From the NCBI GenBank assembly GCA_039796495.1, contig JBDKJQ010000066.1, forward strand, positions 1 to 33,234: a stretch of 33,234 nt of DNA, in the 5' to 3' direction. The stretch comes from ARS1285 sp039796495. GTDB taxonomy: Archaea > Nanobdellota > Nanobdellia > Pacearchaeales > GW2011-AR1. A program made the position numbers and the translations under genes. Of this stretch, positions 6,343 through 14,840 are shown one piece after another (the first letter of the stretch is position 1; each line of letters starts with the position of its first letter). Below the pieces are notes generated by a model that saw nothing but the letters and a program-made list of their open reading frames with translations, was not told where the DNA came from and did no database searches.

Positions 6343-7621
6343 ACTCTACCCCCAACCGCTCATTCATCTCGCCATTGACATTTTCAAGCATTTTCAGTTT
6401 TGTTGCAACAGTGCCGCGCCATTCCTTGTGCCCGAGTACCCATCCAAGCTTGACAAGCGCAGTTTCAGGCAGCATATCGTTGAGGAAAACAACGCCGATG
6501 TCTTGCAATTTTCTTCCCGTTGTATATACAAAAGGATCCACTCTTCCAAAAATAGTTTGCGTGGTCATATATACGAGTAATCCCGAAGTGATCGCAATCT
6601 TCAAGGAAGGAACTAAATTATATTTTCCCTCGCACGCAACATGGCCAAAACCAGTGCCCTCAATAACAAGACCTTTACAATTTTTTCTGTAATAATCAAT
6701 AGCTGCAGGGATGATTCCGGGATGTATTTTCAGCAGGCTCACTTTTTCGTCGAACACAGCATCAATAACAACTTTATTTTTATTTCTTTTATTAAAATCA
6801 TTTCTTAGTAATTCGATTTTTCCGTTCGGAAAAACTTTTGCAAACGGCGTGCTGTTAACCGCCTTGAACGCATCCCTTCGTGACGAATGCATTTTTCTGA
6901 CTTTATTTCCCTGTAATGCATAACAAAAATCATCGTGTATAGTTGCATGTCCAACTAACATAACCTCTGCAATATCACTCAGCGCTGCATGCGCCGAACA
7001 AATCAAATTTAATCTGCTGTCGCTGCTCCCTCGATCGCTTGATCGTTGGGAATACGTCAATACAACAGGCTTGTTTAATTTCCCTAACATGAATGATAAA
7101 GCAGATCCGGTAAAATGTAAAGTATCAGTCCCATGAGTAATAATCACTCCTTTTACTTCAGGATTTTTTAATGATTTTCCCACCAATTTCGCTAGCTTCA
7201 TCCAGTCAGCTGGCATCATGTTTTCACTTAATTTCAAAAAAGGACTATGCACACGAATATCGGCAATCTCAAAAATTTCCGGGAAAAGTAAGAATAATTC
7301 TTTGGGGTCAATTAATCCCTTTACTCCTCCGGTCGTCGGGTCAAGCTTGCCGGAAATTGTTCCACCAGTAATAAATAGATCGATAATCGGCTTCTGTCCT
7401 GAATTTTTAAAATCTACATCTTTTTGCTTCACAACTCTTTTTTCAATCAACTTTATTTCACTCACATCTGATTTTTTAAAACCAATGTTGTACCCATTCT
7501 CCAATTTTAATAAAATAACACTAGGATCATAACTATCAAGAAGAATTCCTCGTTGAGGTTTTCTGTTGACAATCAATTCTACTTTGTCTCCCGCTTCTAG
7601 TTTCTTGAATGGCTTCTTCAT
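6332..7621 (-). CDS. gatD: Glu-tRNA(Gln) amidotransferase subunit D (asparaginase-like)
   Basis: GatD releases ammonia from a glutamine or asparagine donor and passes it to GatE for Gln-tRNA(Gln) synthesis. At 429 residues it has the full GatD length. Residues 1-80 are the small N-terminal barrel specific to GatD (LEAGDKVELIV, GILLDSYDPSVILLKL), which separates it from plain L-asparaginase. The asparaginase I/II fold follows: FITGGTISGKLDPTTGGV carries the first catalytic Thr, and IITHGTDTLHFTGSAL the second Thr-Asp pair. Ser/Asp-rich SQRSSDRGSSDSRLN and GTGFGHVACEG are also typical. A minus-strand TATA-like box at 7641-7650 is 25-26 nt upstream of the ATG. The 3' end overlaps the RT tail by 11 bp in convergent orientation. 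Confidence 0.95.
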   Translation of the reverse strand: MKKPFKKLEAGDKVELIVNRKPQRGILLDSYDPSVILLKLENGYNIGFKKSDVSEIKLIEKRVVKQKDVDFKNSGQKPIIDLFITGGTISGKLDPTTGGVKGLIDPKELFLLFPEIFEIADIRVHSPFLKLSENMMPADWMKLAKLVGKSLKNPEVKGVIITHGTDTLHFTGSALSFMLGKLNKPVVLTYSQRSSDRGSSDSRLNLICSAHAALSDIAEVMLVGHATIHDDFCYALQGNKVRKMHSSRRDAFKAVNSTPFAKVFPNGKIELLRNDFNKRNKNKVVIDAVFDEKVSLLKIHPGIIPAAIDYYRKNCKGLVIEGTGFGHVACEGKYNLVPSLKIAITSGLLVYMTTQTIFGRVDPFVYTTGRKLQDIGVVFLNDMLPETALVKLGWVLGHKEWRGTVATKLKMLENVNGEMNERLGVEFNS

Positions 7622-7681
7622 GAGTAGAGAAGAGGAAATCAGTATAAAAAGATTTTTAAAACCCTTATTTTTAGAACATGC

Positions 7682-8029
7682 ATGGATGAAATACGAAACG
7701 TCAGAATAGATGAGTTGCAGCCAACTGAATTTTCTTTAAGAAACGGAAGTAGAAAATTTTACTCTCAAACATTTCCTTTATTAAGAGAGATACCTCTTCC
7801 AGAGGTATGGGAGTTAGACGGGGTCTTGGTTATCTCAGATGGACATAATCAGCTCTACGATCGAATGATAAGAGGAAATTCCCATATGCACGTTCGTTAT
7901 CTGACTCCCAAAAATTGTGGCATTGGAAAAAATGCCTACGCATATGTTGTAGAAGAACTTACAAAATGTGCTGCAAAAGCAAGAGAAAGAGGAATACAAA
8001 GGATTAGCGATTTATCTTTTGAAATGTAA
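7682..8029 (+). CDS. Small ParB/sulfiredoxin-fold-like protein
   Basis: The 115-residue protein begins with VRIDELQPTEFSL, followed by LREIPLPEVWELDGVLVISDGHNQLYDRMIRG. The order resembles the N-terminal ParB/Srx-like domain: a first strand with a leading proline, then strand, turn and DGHxR/Q with a helix. ParB-like stand-alone domains bind or hydrolyse nucleotides or DNA, but here the classical arginine box is replaced by DGHNQ, so activity cannot be claimed. A TATA-like box (TTTTTAAA, 7653-7660) is centred 26 nt upstream of the ATG. Divergent from gatD, convergent to the M14 peptidase gene. The domain call is tentative. Confidence 0.7.
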   Translation: MDEIRNVRIDELQPTEFSLRNGSRKFYSQTFPLLREIPLPEVWELDGVLVISDGHNQLYDRMIRGNSHMHVRYLTPKNCGIGKNAYAYVVEELTKCAAKARERGIQRISDLSFEM

Positions 8030-8044
8030 GTTTCTAAAATTTTC

Positions 8045-8980
8045 TTATCTTTTGTGAACTTTCTTCGCCATAGAAAAAAATTCTCCAGCACGTTGCAAAA
8101 TCTCTTCATGCGCACGAACTCGTTGAGAAAGCGGAATGTCCGGAGTAGTTGTTTCAACAGTGATCGCACTTAAAGCGCCAGGTCCTTTTTTAATTTTATT
8201 ACTAACGATAATTTTCTCAGCAGTAAGCAATTCGTCAATAGAAAAATCTCTTACTTTTCCAACAATCCCATTAACAATAGGTTCTCCAAACCGAGTCTCT
8301 CGTTGTTCATAAAATTGAAATCCTTTTTTCTTTAATAAGAAAACAATTTCCTTGGCAATAGGATCAATAGATCCTAATTTTCCCTGCGAATAAATATATA
8401 ATTTTTTCCTGCTTTCATCTTCATGCAAATCAATAACCAAAAGAGGGGGATATTCTTTCGCGAATTCTAAAATAAAATTACATAGATTTCTAGCTATCAC
8501 ATTGGTAGGCTTATTTTTTCTTGGTTTTTCCTGATTTTTTAAACTAGGAAGCAGGTGATCTGCATCACCGACGCTTTTTGCCTCAATAGTTCGTGAAGCT
8601 CGTCGCAAATTAACATATCTCCAGTCGCGAGCATAACCAGCAGGATTGCATAGAGGGATTAATACAATAGGAATCTTTTTTGCCAATGCATTTAAAAAAA
8701 CAATATTTTGAGCAATAGCATTCGGTCCAGCCGGCTCTTCTCCATGAACTCCTCCAATAATCCATAAAGCCTGCCCCCTTTTTTTCGTTGTAAAACCAAG
8801 GATATCTAAAGAAAATTTTTCCCACCTTTGCACAATTTCTTGCTTTCCTATAAGGTAAATGTCCCAAGCATTTTTATCAAGTTTTGAAAAAGAGCGATAC
8901 AATCTCTCAATAGGCATTCGTTTGTCTTTACTGAATGTAGCTACTTTTGGGATTTCAAAATGAAACAAAGAAGTTTTCAT
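8045..8980 (-). CDS. M14-type zinc metallocarboxypeptidase (succinylglutamate desuccinylase-like fold)
   Basis: The sequence WIIGGVHGEEPAGPNAIAQN near residue 92 contains the HxxE zinc-ligand motif of M14 peptidases and the AstE/AspA-like group. IPLCNPAGYARDWRYVNLRR follows as the substrate-binding loop with Asn-Arg. VIDLHEDES near residue 183 gives the second His ligand. The end (ITVETTTPDIPLSQRVRAHEEIL) contains the late acidic catalytic region. No signal peptide is visible, so it should act in the cytoplasm. Substrate could be a peptide or an N-acyl amino acid. The minus-strand TATA-like box at 9000-9008 is about 25 nt upstream of the start. Confidence 0.85.
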   Translation of the reverse strand: MKTSLFHFEIPKVATFSKDKRMPIERLYRSFSKLDKNAWDIYLIGKQEIVQRWEKFSLDILGFTTKKRGQALWIIGGVHGEEPAGPNAIAQNIVFLNALAKKIPIVLIPLCNPAGYARDWRYVNLRRASRTIEAKSVGDADHLLPSLKNQEKPRKNKPTNVIARNLCNFILEFAKEYPPLLVIDLHEDESRKKLYIYSQGKLGSIDPIAKEIVFLLKKKGFQFYEQRETRFGEPIVNGIVGKVRDFSIDELLTAEKIIVSNKIKKGPGALSAITVETTTPDIPLSQRVRAHEEILQRAGEFFSMAKKVHKR

Positions 8981-9152
8981 ATAGTAATAATTATAGTAAA
9001 TTTATAAAGTATAGCAAAAGACTCTTAAAATTTCCCATTTGTCTTTTGATATATTCGGAAGAATTAAATTAAATAGAGAAAAATTTAAGTCTTACGTTAT
9101 ATCCCAAAACATTTATTAAGTTCTTTCAGTTTTTACCAATAGAAAAGAAAAC

Positions 9153-10142
9153 ATGAAAAAAAGAGTTGCAATCAACGGTTTAGGAAGAATTGGCAGAAAT
9201 TTTCTCAAACTCGCGCTTGAAAAAAACCTAGATATTATTGCCGTCAATGATTTAACCGATCCAAAAAATCTCGCATACTTATTGAAATACGACAGCGTCT
9301 ACGGTGTTTGGAATAAAAAAATTGAAGCTGGATCTAATTTTTTAAAGATTGACAATAAAAAAATTCTCGTTCTCAAGGAAAAAGATCCTGCCAGTTTGCC
9401 CTGGAAAATGTTAAATATTGATGTGGTGATTGAATCAACCGGCTTTTTTACTGAGCAGGCAGATAAGCATCTCAAAGCGGGAGCAAAAAAAGTTATTATA
9501 ACAGCTCCCTGTAAAAATAATCAGATAACAATCGTCCCAGGTATTAACGACAATCTCTTAAAAAATCAAACAATAATCTCCGTTGCTTCATGCACGACAA
9601 ATTGTTTCGCCCCAGTAGCCCACATTCTCAATCAGGAATTTGGCATTGAAAAGGGATTCATGACAACAGTCCATGCGTACACAGCAGATCAAAAATTGCA
9701 GGATGCTCCGCATGAAAAATATAGGAGAGGCCGTGCAGCAACTGAAAATTTAGTGCCAACAACTTCAGGAGTATTATCAGCAATCAGTCAAGTCATTCCA
9801 GAATTAAAGGGAAAAATTGATGGTTTAGCAATTCGAGCGCCAGTCATCTGTGGAAGCATCATGGATTTTTCAGTCATGCTGAAAAAACCAGTCTCCGTAA
9901 AAGAAATAAATGCCGTTCTGCAAAAATACTCACAAAAATATAAGAATATTATGGAATACAGCGAAGATGAATTAGTCAGCAGAGATATAATCAATAACCC
10001 TCATTCCTGTATTATTGACAGCCTCTCAACACAAATCATTGAGGATAAAAATGGCAAAGGAAATCTCGCAAAAGTCCTCGCCTGGTATGATAATGAGTTT
10101 GGATATTCAAATAGATTGGTAGATGTTGTTGAAATGTTGTGA
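9153..10142 (+). CDS. gap: Glyceraldehyde-3-phosphate dehydrogenase, type I
   Basis: This enzyme oxidises glyceraldehyde 3-phosphate to 1,3-bisphosphoglycerate with NAD(P). The N terminus VAINGLGRIGRNFLKLAL is the Rossmann signature, and the Asp in AVNDLTD favours NAD. SVASCTTNCFAP places the catalytic Cys at residue 147, and TTVHAYTADQKLQDAPH carries the activating His. The end, WYDNEFGYSNRLVDVVEML, is typical of the class. At 329 residues it is full length. This is the bacterial/eukaryotic type I enzyme, whereas many archaea use the unrelated-looking type II GAPDH, so a bacterial origin is likely. A promoter box (CATTTATTAAG, about 9111-9121) lies some 37 nt upstream, leaving a short leader. 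Confidence 0.96.
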   Translation: MKKRVAINGLGRIGRNFLKLALEKNLDIIAVNDLTDPKNLAYLLKYDSVYGVWNKKIEAGSNFLKIDNKKILVLKEKDPASLPWKMLNIDVVIESTGFFTEQADKHLKAGAKKVIITAPCKNNQITIVPGINDNLLKNQTIISVASCTTNCFAPVAHILNQEFGIEKGFMTTVHAYTADQKLQDAPHEKYRRGRAATENLVPTTSGVLSAISQVIPELKGKIDGLAIRAPVICGSIMDFSVMLKKPVSVKEINAVLQKYSQKYKNIMEYSEDELVSRDIINNPHSCIIDSLSTQIIEDKNGKGNLAKVLAWYDNEFGYSNRLVDVVEML

Positions 10143-10204
10143 AATCTCTGGAAATATATTATCAACCACAGGATTATTTTTAAACTCCCTATCTCTTGAG
10201 GGTC

Positions 10205-10546
10205 ATGGAATTTGATCTGCAAGGAAGAAAGCCATTGTATACAACTCCTGATAACTCATTTTTATTTGTACCAAACACTGTTGATGGACCGCATGCTTAT
10301 GATGTCATAATAAAAGGTCGAGATCATTTTTACATCCAGGATAGAACCTTGTCTGATCTTACTTCTCCTGATATTCCAACTGAAACGATAATGCGATCTC
10401 TTGAAATGATGTGTGGAGGAGTTGTCGACCACCTTTTGAAAAATAATGGCTTGTCTTCGAAAGATTTACATATCGCACTCTTGTGCTTGAGAATTGTAGA
10501 GCAACAAAGAGAAATTAATGATCTTTACTCTGATTCTAGAGTTTAA
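10205..10546 (+). CDS. Unknown protein, 113 residues
   Basis: No family recognised. The N-terminal half is rich in strands (FLFVPNTVDGPHAYDVIIKG, HFYIQDRTL) and the C-terminal half is helical (TIMRSLEMMCGGVVDHLL, DLHIALLCLRIVEQQREI). It has no signal peptide or membrane segment. The start is set at ATG 10205 and not at the in-frame TTG 10196, because a TATA-like box (TTTTTAAA, about 10177-10184) is centred 25-26 nt upstream of the ATG. It ends 12 bp before the convergent methyltransferase gene. Confidence 0.7.
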   Translation: MEFDLQGRKPLYTTPDNSFLFVPNTVDGPHAYDVIIKGRDHFYIQDRTLSDLTSPDIPTETIMRSLEMMCGGVVDHLLKNNGLSSKDLHIALLCLRIVEQQREINDLYSDSRV

Positions 10547-10557
10547 ACATTTTTATT

Positions 10558-11526
10558 TTATTTTTTCTTCCTCAGCCCACACACAAAAAATCCTTCCATG
10601 TCGTTATCATGATGATATATTCGAACAGCCTTCTTCATCGACGGATGAAATGTTTTCTTTTTCCACTCAGTAATCCCAGGCCGAACAGCAAGTTCAACTG
10701 GTAGCTTATCACGAACATCAACAACCTCCACATCAAAAGTATCAAGCAAAAACTGAATAATCTCCTCATTTTCCTCTGGTGCATGTGTGCACGTCGAATA
10801 AATCAGCAGGCCGTCTTGTTTCAACAAAGGAATAACTGATGAAACAATTTTTTTTTGTTTTCGTGAAAGCATTTTCAATAACCCCTCACTCCATTCCAAA
10901 TACGTTCTTGGCGAGCAGCGAATATTTCCTTCTCCAGAACACGGCGCATCAACAAGAATTTTATCAAATGCAAAACGCAACTTCGCAAGTTTTTCAGCAA
11001 GCTCATTCCCCGCATGCCGCGTCACAATAGTATTCGCAACACCACATCGCTCAAGATTTGCAACTAAAATCGCAATTCTTCCGATAGAAATATCATTTGC
11101 AATAATAGTTCCTTTATTATGCATCAGCGATGCAGCCTGCGTTGTCTTTGAGCCAGGTGACGCGCAACTATCAAGCAACAGTTCATCTTCACAAGGTGCA
11201 AGCGCAAGAATCGGCATCATGCTCGTTATCTCCTGGATATAATAGTATCCAAGCAAATGTTCAATTGTTTTTCCCAACTCTCCGGGCTTAAGTTCAGACT
11301 GAACAATCATAATTTCAGGATGAGCGACAAATGGCTGCCGAATATTCCATCCTTTCTTCTCAAGAATTTTTTTCATTTCATCAACGGAAATTTTCAGAGT
11401 GTTAACACGAATAGACTTGCGTGCAACAGTTTCCGCAACCCTAAAAAAATTTTTCACATCTTCCTCATCTCTCAAGAGAAGCTTCATGCGCTCAACAAAT
11501 TTTTCTTTCGGAGGATATTTTTGCAT
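10558..11526 (-). CDS. RsmB/NOP2/Sun-family RNA cytosine-C5 methyltransferase
   Basis: Members methylate C5 of cytosine in tRNA or rRNA using SAM. The SAM-binding motif LLDSCASPGSKTTQAA lies near residue 118, VDAPCSGEGN near 190 carries motif IV (PCS), and IYSTCTHAPEENE near 245 carries the catalytic Cys of motif VI (TC). The N-terminal 110 residues (SIRVNTLKISVDEMKKILEK) are the usual RNA-binding lead-in. At 322 residues it is a compact archaeal form without a PUA domain, like tRNA m5C methyltransferases such as archaeal Trm4; the exact target RNA cannot be told. It produces S-adenosylhomocysteine, the substrate of the fusion enzyme encoded nearby. The TATA-like box at 11547-11555 is 25 nt upstream of the start. 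Confidence 0.93.
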   Translation of the reverse strand: MQKYPPKEKFVERMKLLLRDEEDVKNFFRVAETVARKSIRVNTLKISVDEMKKILEKKGWNIRQPFVAHPEIMIVQSELKPGELGKTIEHLLGYYYIQEITSMMPILALAPCEDELLLDSCASPGSKTTQAASLMHNKGTIIANDISIGRIAILVANLERCGVANTIVTRHAGNELAEKLAKLRFAFDKILVDAPCSGEGNIRCSPRTYLEWSEGLLKMLSRKQKKIVSSVIPLLKQDGLLIYSTCTHAPEENEEIIQFLLDTFDVEVVDVRDKLPVELAVRPGITEWKKKTFHPSMKKAVRIYHHDNDMEGFFVCGLRKKK

Positions 11527-11607
11527 AACAAATAAATCAAATAAATCTTAATAAAGGTATCAATTAACCACAATAACATTTATAATGTATTTCGTATGGA
11601 AAAAACT

Positions 11608-11976
11608 ATGCCAGAAGTATATTTGATGCGGCGATTTGACATGAACGAATCTTTTCCACGCCCAGGTCCTGGAAAAATAGAACCTTACATTAATTGTTCA
11701 TTTGTTTTAATGCATGAAGACGGCGGGTTCATCCCTCTTGAAAAACAAGGAGGGGGGAATGCACAGGGTTTATCTCAAGAAGCAATCCAAAAGCTAAAAA
11801 CCCTGCAGGGAAGAGGATATCAAATCAGAGGAGATATCTGTCCGTTATATGAAGGCCACAACGTTATAAACATCGAAGGAGATGTAGAGATTTTCCAGCC
11901 CTTTGTGAGAGACTCTGCAGAAGACAGATTATTATTAGAACATCGTGTTGATGTAATGTTTGAAGAAGCAAATTAA
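11608..11976 (+). CDS. Unknown protein, 122 residues
   Basis: No family recognised. Strand-rich N terminus (PEVYLMRRFDMNESFPRPGP, INCSFVLMHEDGGFIPLEK), a glycine-rich turn, and a second strand-rich segment with VINIEGDVEIFQPF. A second possible start is ATG 11596, four codons upstream. The TATA-like box TTTATAAT (11579-11586) is centred 26 nt before 11608, so the downstream ATG is preferred. It lies 18 bp upstream of the adenosine kinase-SAHH fusion and is likely co-transcribed with it. Confidence 0.72.
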   Translation: MPEVYLMRRFDMNESFPRPGPGKIEPYINCSFVLMHEDGGFIPLEKQGGGNAQGLSQEAIQKLKTLQGRGYQIRGDICPLYEGHNVINIEGDVEIFQPFVRDSAEDRLLLEHRVDVMFEEAN

Positions 11977-11994
11977 ACTAATTAAAGAGGTTCC

Positions 11995-14427
11995 ATGAAA
12001 AAATTTGACGTTGTCGGTATTGGCAGTGCATTGCTTGATATTGTATATACTGTTCCTGACCAAGTGTTGCAAAAATTTGAGTTGCCAAAAGGAGGAATGA
12101 AACTCATTAGCAATAAGGAAAGCATACAACTTTTTGATGCACTCAAAGAACATGAGCCATCAGTAAATCCCGGAGGAAGTTGTTCAAATACCTTGGCAGG
12201 CATTTCGTGCTTAGGAAGCAAAACTGCATTCTTCGGAAAAATCGGCAATGATGAGCATGGTAACCTCTACGAATCAAAGACAATCCAAGCAGGTATTAAT
12301 TCATTTCTCTCGCGCCATGCAACACAGCTCACCGGCCACGCCATAACCTTCATAACTCCCGACGGTGAACGAACATTTGCAGTACATTTAGGAGCATCAG
12401 CTGATTTGCACTTAAATGATTTATCAAAAGATATAATCACGCAATCAAAAATACTGCATCTTGAAGGATATCAACTTGAAATCCCGCAGATACAAGAGGC
12501 AATCATACATATCATTACCAGTGCAAAAGAAAACGACGTTAAAATTTCGCTTGATCTTTCAGACGCAGGACTGGTACAAAGAAATCATCCCTTATTCCAG
12601 CAATTTGTCAAAGAGCATGTTGATATTGTATTTGCAAATGAGGAAGAAGCAAAAAGTTTCACTGGTAAAAACCCAGAGCAGGCATTGCACGAGATAGCAC
12701 AGCATGTTGACACTGTGATAATCAAATTAGGAGAAAAAGGAAGTTTAATCAAATCAAAAAATACTATGCATACAATACCTTCTGAAAAAACAACCGTTGT
12801 GAACACTAACGGCGCAGGCGACATGTATGCAGCAGCAATATTGCATAGCCTGGTGCAAAATACGAGCCTGGAATCTGCAGGAAGACTGGCAAGTTTCAGC
12901 GCAGCATTGATTGTTAACAGCCAAGGCACGCGTTTAACACCTGAACACCTCACTAAAATAAAGCTTTTAAACCCTCAAAAACAACTACCAGCTATGAAAG
13001 AAGTGATTATTGTGCCACTCAAAAAAGCAGAGTATAAAGTCAAAGATATTTCTCTTGCAGAGTTTGGCAGAAAAGAGATTGAAATTGCTGAAAAAGAAAT
13101 GCCGGGATTAATAGCACTGCGAAAAAAATACGGTCCACTCAAACCATTGAATAAAATAAGAATTTCCGGAAGTCTGCACATGACTATTCAGACTGCAGTG
13201 CTGATTGAAACATTGCAGGAATTAGGGGCAGACGTGCGCTGGGCATCATGTAATATTTTTTCAACACAGGATCATGCAGCAGCAGCAATCGCGAAAGCAG
13301 GAATTCCCGTATTTGCATGGAAAGAAGAAAGTTTGAAAGAATATTGGGAATGTACAAAAAAAGCACTAGATTTCGGCGATGACGCAGGTCCACAATTGAT
13401 TGTCGACGATGGGGGAGACGCAACACTCATGATCCATAAGGGAATTGAAATTGAGAATAATCCAGCACTGTTAGAATTAGATTATTCCGATGAAGGTGAA
13501 GATTTCAGAGAATTAATGATATGCTTGAAACAAATGTATTATGAAGATAAGCAATTCTGGCATAAGAGAATTAGCGACATTCGCGGCGTATCAGAAGAAA
13601 CAACAACCGGTGTCCACCGATTATACCAGATGTTAGAAGAAAATAAATTATTATTTCCTGCAATTAATGTGAACGATTCAGTTACAAAATCAAAATTTGA
13701 TAATTTATATGGATGCAGAGAAAGTTTGGCTGACGGCATAAAACGCGCAACTGACGTGATGATTGCCGGAAAAACTGCAGTAGTCTGTGGGTATGGCGAC
13801 GTCGGAAAAGGATGCGCGCAAAGTATGCGAGGATTTGGAGCAAAAGTCATTGTCACAGAAATTGATCCCATTAATGCATTGCAAGCATCTATGGAAGGAT
13901 ATCCTGTTGAAATCATCGATGATGTGCTCGCAAAAGCAGACCTCTTCATCACCGCAACTGGAAATAAAGATATTCTTACACTCGAGCATATGATGAAGAT
14001 GAAAGATCAGGCCATTCTGTGCAACATCGGCCATTTTGATAATGAAATTCAAATCAGTAGACTCAACAAATATCCCGGCATAAAAAAAATAAATATTAAG
14101 CCACAAGTGGATAAATACGTATTTCCCGACGGGAGAGAAATCTATGTGCTGGCAGAAGGAAGATTAGTAAACCTTGGGTGTGCAACCGGCCATCCAAGTT
14201 TTGTCATGAGCAATTCATTCACCAACCAAGTCCTCGCACAAATTGACTTGTGGAGAAATAATTATGCAATCGGAGTCTATCGATTACCCAAGCGCCTCGA
14301 TGAAGAAGTTGCACGATTGCATCTGGAAAGAATCGGCGCAAAACTCACAAAACTCACGCCCGATCAGGCAAAATATATCGGCGTAAATCCCGATGGTCCG
14401 TATAAGCCTGAGCATTATAAGTACTGA
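11995..14427 (+). CDS. Adenosine kinase-S-adenosylhomocysteine hydrolase fusion
   Basis: Two enzymes in one 810-residue chain. Residues 1 to about 328 are a PfkB-family sugar/nucleoside kinase of adenosine-kinase type: VVGIGSALLDIVYTVP at the start, NPGGSCSNTLAGISCLG near 60, and NTNGAGDMYAAAIL with the catalytic Asp at 276. Residues from about 346 to 810 are S-adenosylhomocysteine hydrolase: SGSLHMTIQTAVLIETL, VRWASCNIFSTQDHAAAA, SEETTTGVHRLY, the NAD loop VVCGYGDVGKGCAQSM, and GCATGHPSFVMSNSF, ending in YKPEHYKY. The roughly 40-residue insert before the SEETTTGV motif is the form common in bacteria and plants, not the short archaeal one. SAHH yields adenosine and homocysteine; the kinase would turn the adenosine to AMP, pulling the otherwise unfavourable hydrolysis. 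ATG follows an upstream gene by 18 bp, with GAGG 7 nt upstream as a possible ribosome site. Confidence 0.95.
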   Translation: MKKFDVVGIGSALLDIVYTVPDQVLQKFELPKGGMKLISNKESIQLFDALKEHEPSVNPGGSCSNTLAGISCLGSKTAFFGKIGNDEHGNLYESKTIQAGINSFLSRHATQLTGHAITFITPDGERTFAVHLGASADLHLNDLSKDIITQSKILHLEGYQLEIPQIQEAIIHIITSAKENDVKISLDLSDAGLVQRNHPLFQQFVKEHVDIVFANEEEAKSFTGKNPEQALHEIAQHVDTVIIKLGEKGSLIKSKNTMHTIPSEKTTVVNTNGAGDMYAAAILHSLVQNTSLESAGRLASFSAALIVNSQGTRLTPEHLTKIKLLNPQKQLPAMKEVIIVPLKKAEYKVKDISLAEFGRKEIEIAEKEMPGLIALRKKYGPLKPLNKIRISGSLHMTIQTAVLIETLQELGADVRWASCNIFSTQDHAAAAIAKAGIPVFAWKEESLKEYWECTKKALDFGDDAGPQLIVDDGGDATLMIHKGIEIENNPALLELDYSDEGEDFRELMICLKQMYYEDKQFWHKRISDIRGVSEETTTGVHRLYQMLEENKLLFPAINVNDSVTKSKFDNLYGCRESLADGIKRATDVMIAGKTAVVCGYGDVGKGCAQSMRGFGAKVIVTEIDPINALQASMEGYPVEIIDDVLAKADLFITATGNKDILTLEHMMKMKDQAILCNIGHFDNEIQISRLNKYPGIKKINIKPQVDKYVFPDGREIYVLAEGRLVNLGCATGHPSFVMSNSFTNQVLAQIDLWRNNYAIGVYRLPKRLDEEVARLHLERIGAKLTKLTPDQAKYIGVNPDGPYKPEHYKY

Positions 14428-14458
14428 GTATATTCTTGAGAAAATGAATTAAAAAAAC

Positions 14459-14749
14459 ATGGCAGTTGAACCGATGTCTTTCAAAGATTTTGCAGAATCA
14501 AAAGGATTAGTTTTACAAGAACAACACACATTCAATAAATTAATCGCATATGGAACCTTAATTGTAGCGTGTACTTCTATTATAGAAATGTTTCAGAATA
14601 TTCTTGTGCAACAAATCAGTATGGGGGCTATTCTAGTCCTTATTGTATTAATTCTGTGGGCAGTTGTAAAGCAAGCTTACGAGTACAATCATCTAAAAAG
14701 ATGGTACAACAAGAATCTTCCTCATAGGATAGTTATGTCTGATTATTAA
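14459..14749 (+). CDS. Small two-segment membrane protein
   Basis: The 96-residue protein has two hydrophobic helices, about 28-47 (IAYGTLIVACTSIIEMF) and about 53-72 (MGAILVLIVLILWAVV), in a hairpin, with a basic C-terminal tail containing KRWYNKNLPHR. No family recognised. It starts 31 bp after the fusion gene and precedes the MTAP-APRT gene on the same strand, so co-transcription is possible; whether it is functionally tied to nucleoside salvage is unknown. Confidence 0.7.
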   Translation: MAVEPMSFKDFAESKGLVLQEQHTFNKLIAYGTLIVACTSIIEMFQNILVQQISMGAILVLIVLILWAVVKQAYEYNHLKRWYNKNLPHRIVMSDY

Positions 14750-14840
14750 AAAAATTTAGTAAGAAATTTAAACATATTTTAATTTCATCATATACACCCC
14801 ATCCCTCATAACTTTAAAAAATAAGAATTCTTTTTATCAG

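Noticed and set aside
10196..10204. TTG at 10196 as start of the 10205 gene
   Set aside because: The ATG at 10205 fits the 26-nt TATA spacing and needs no rare start codon.
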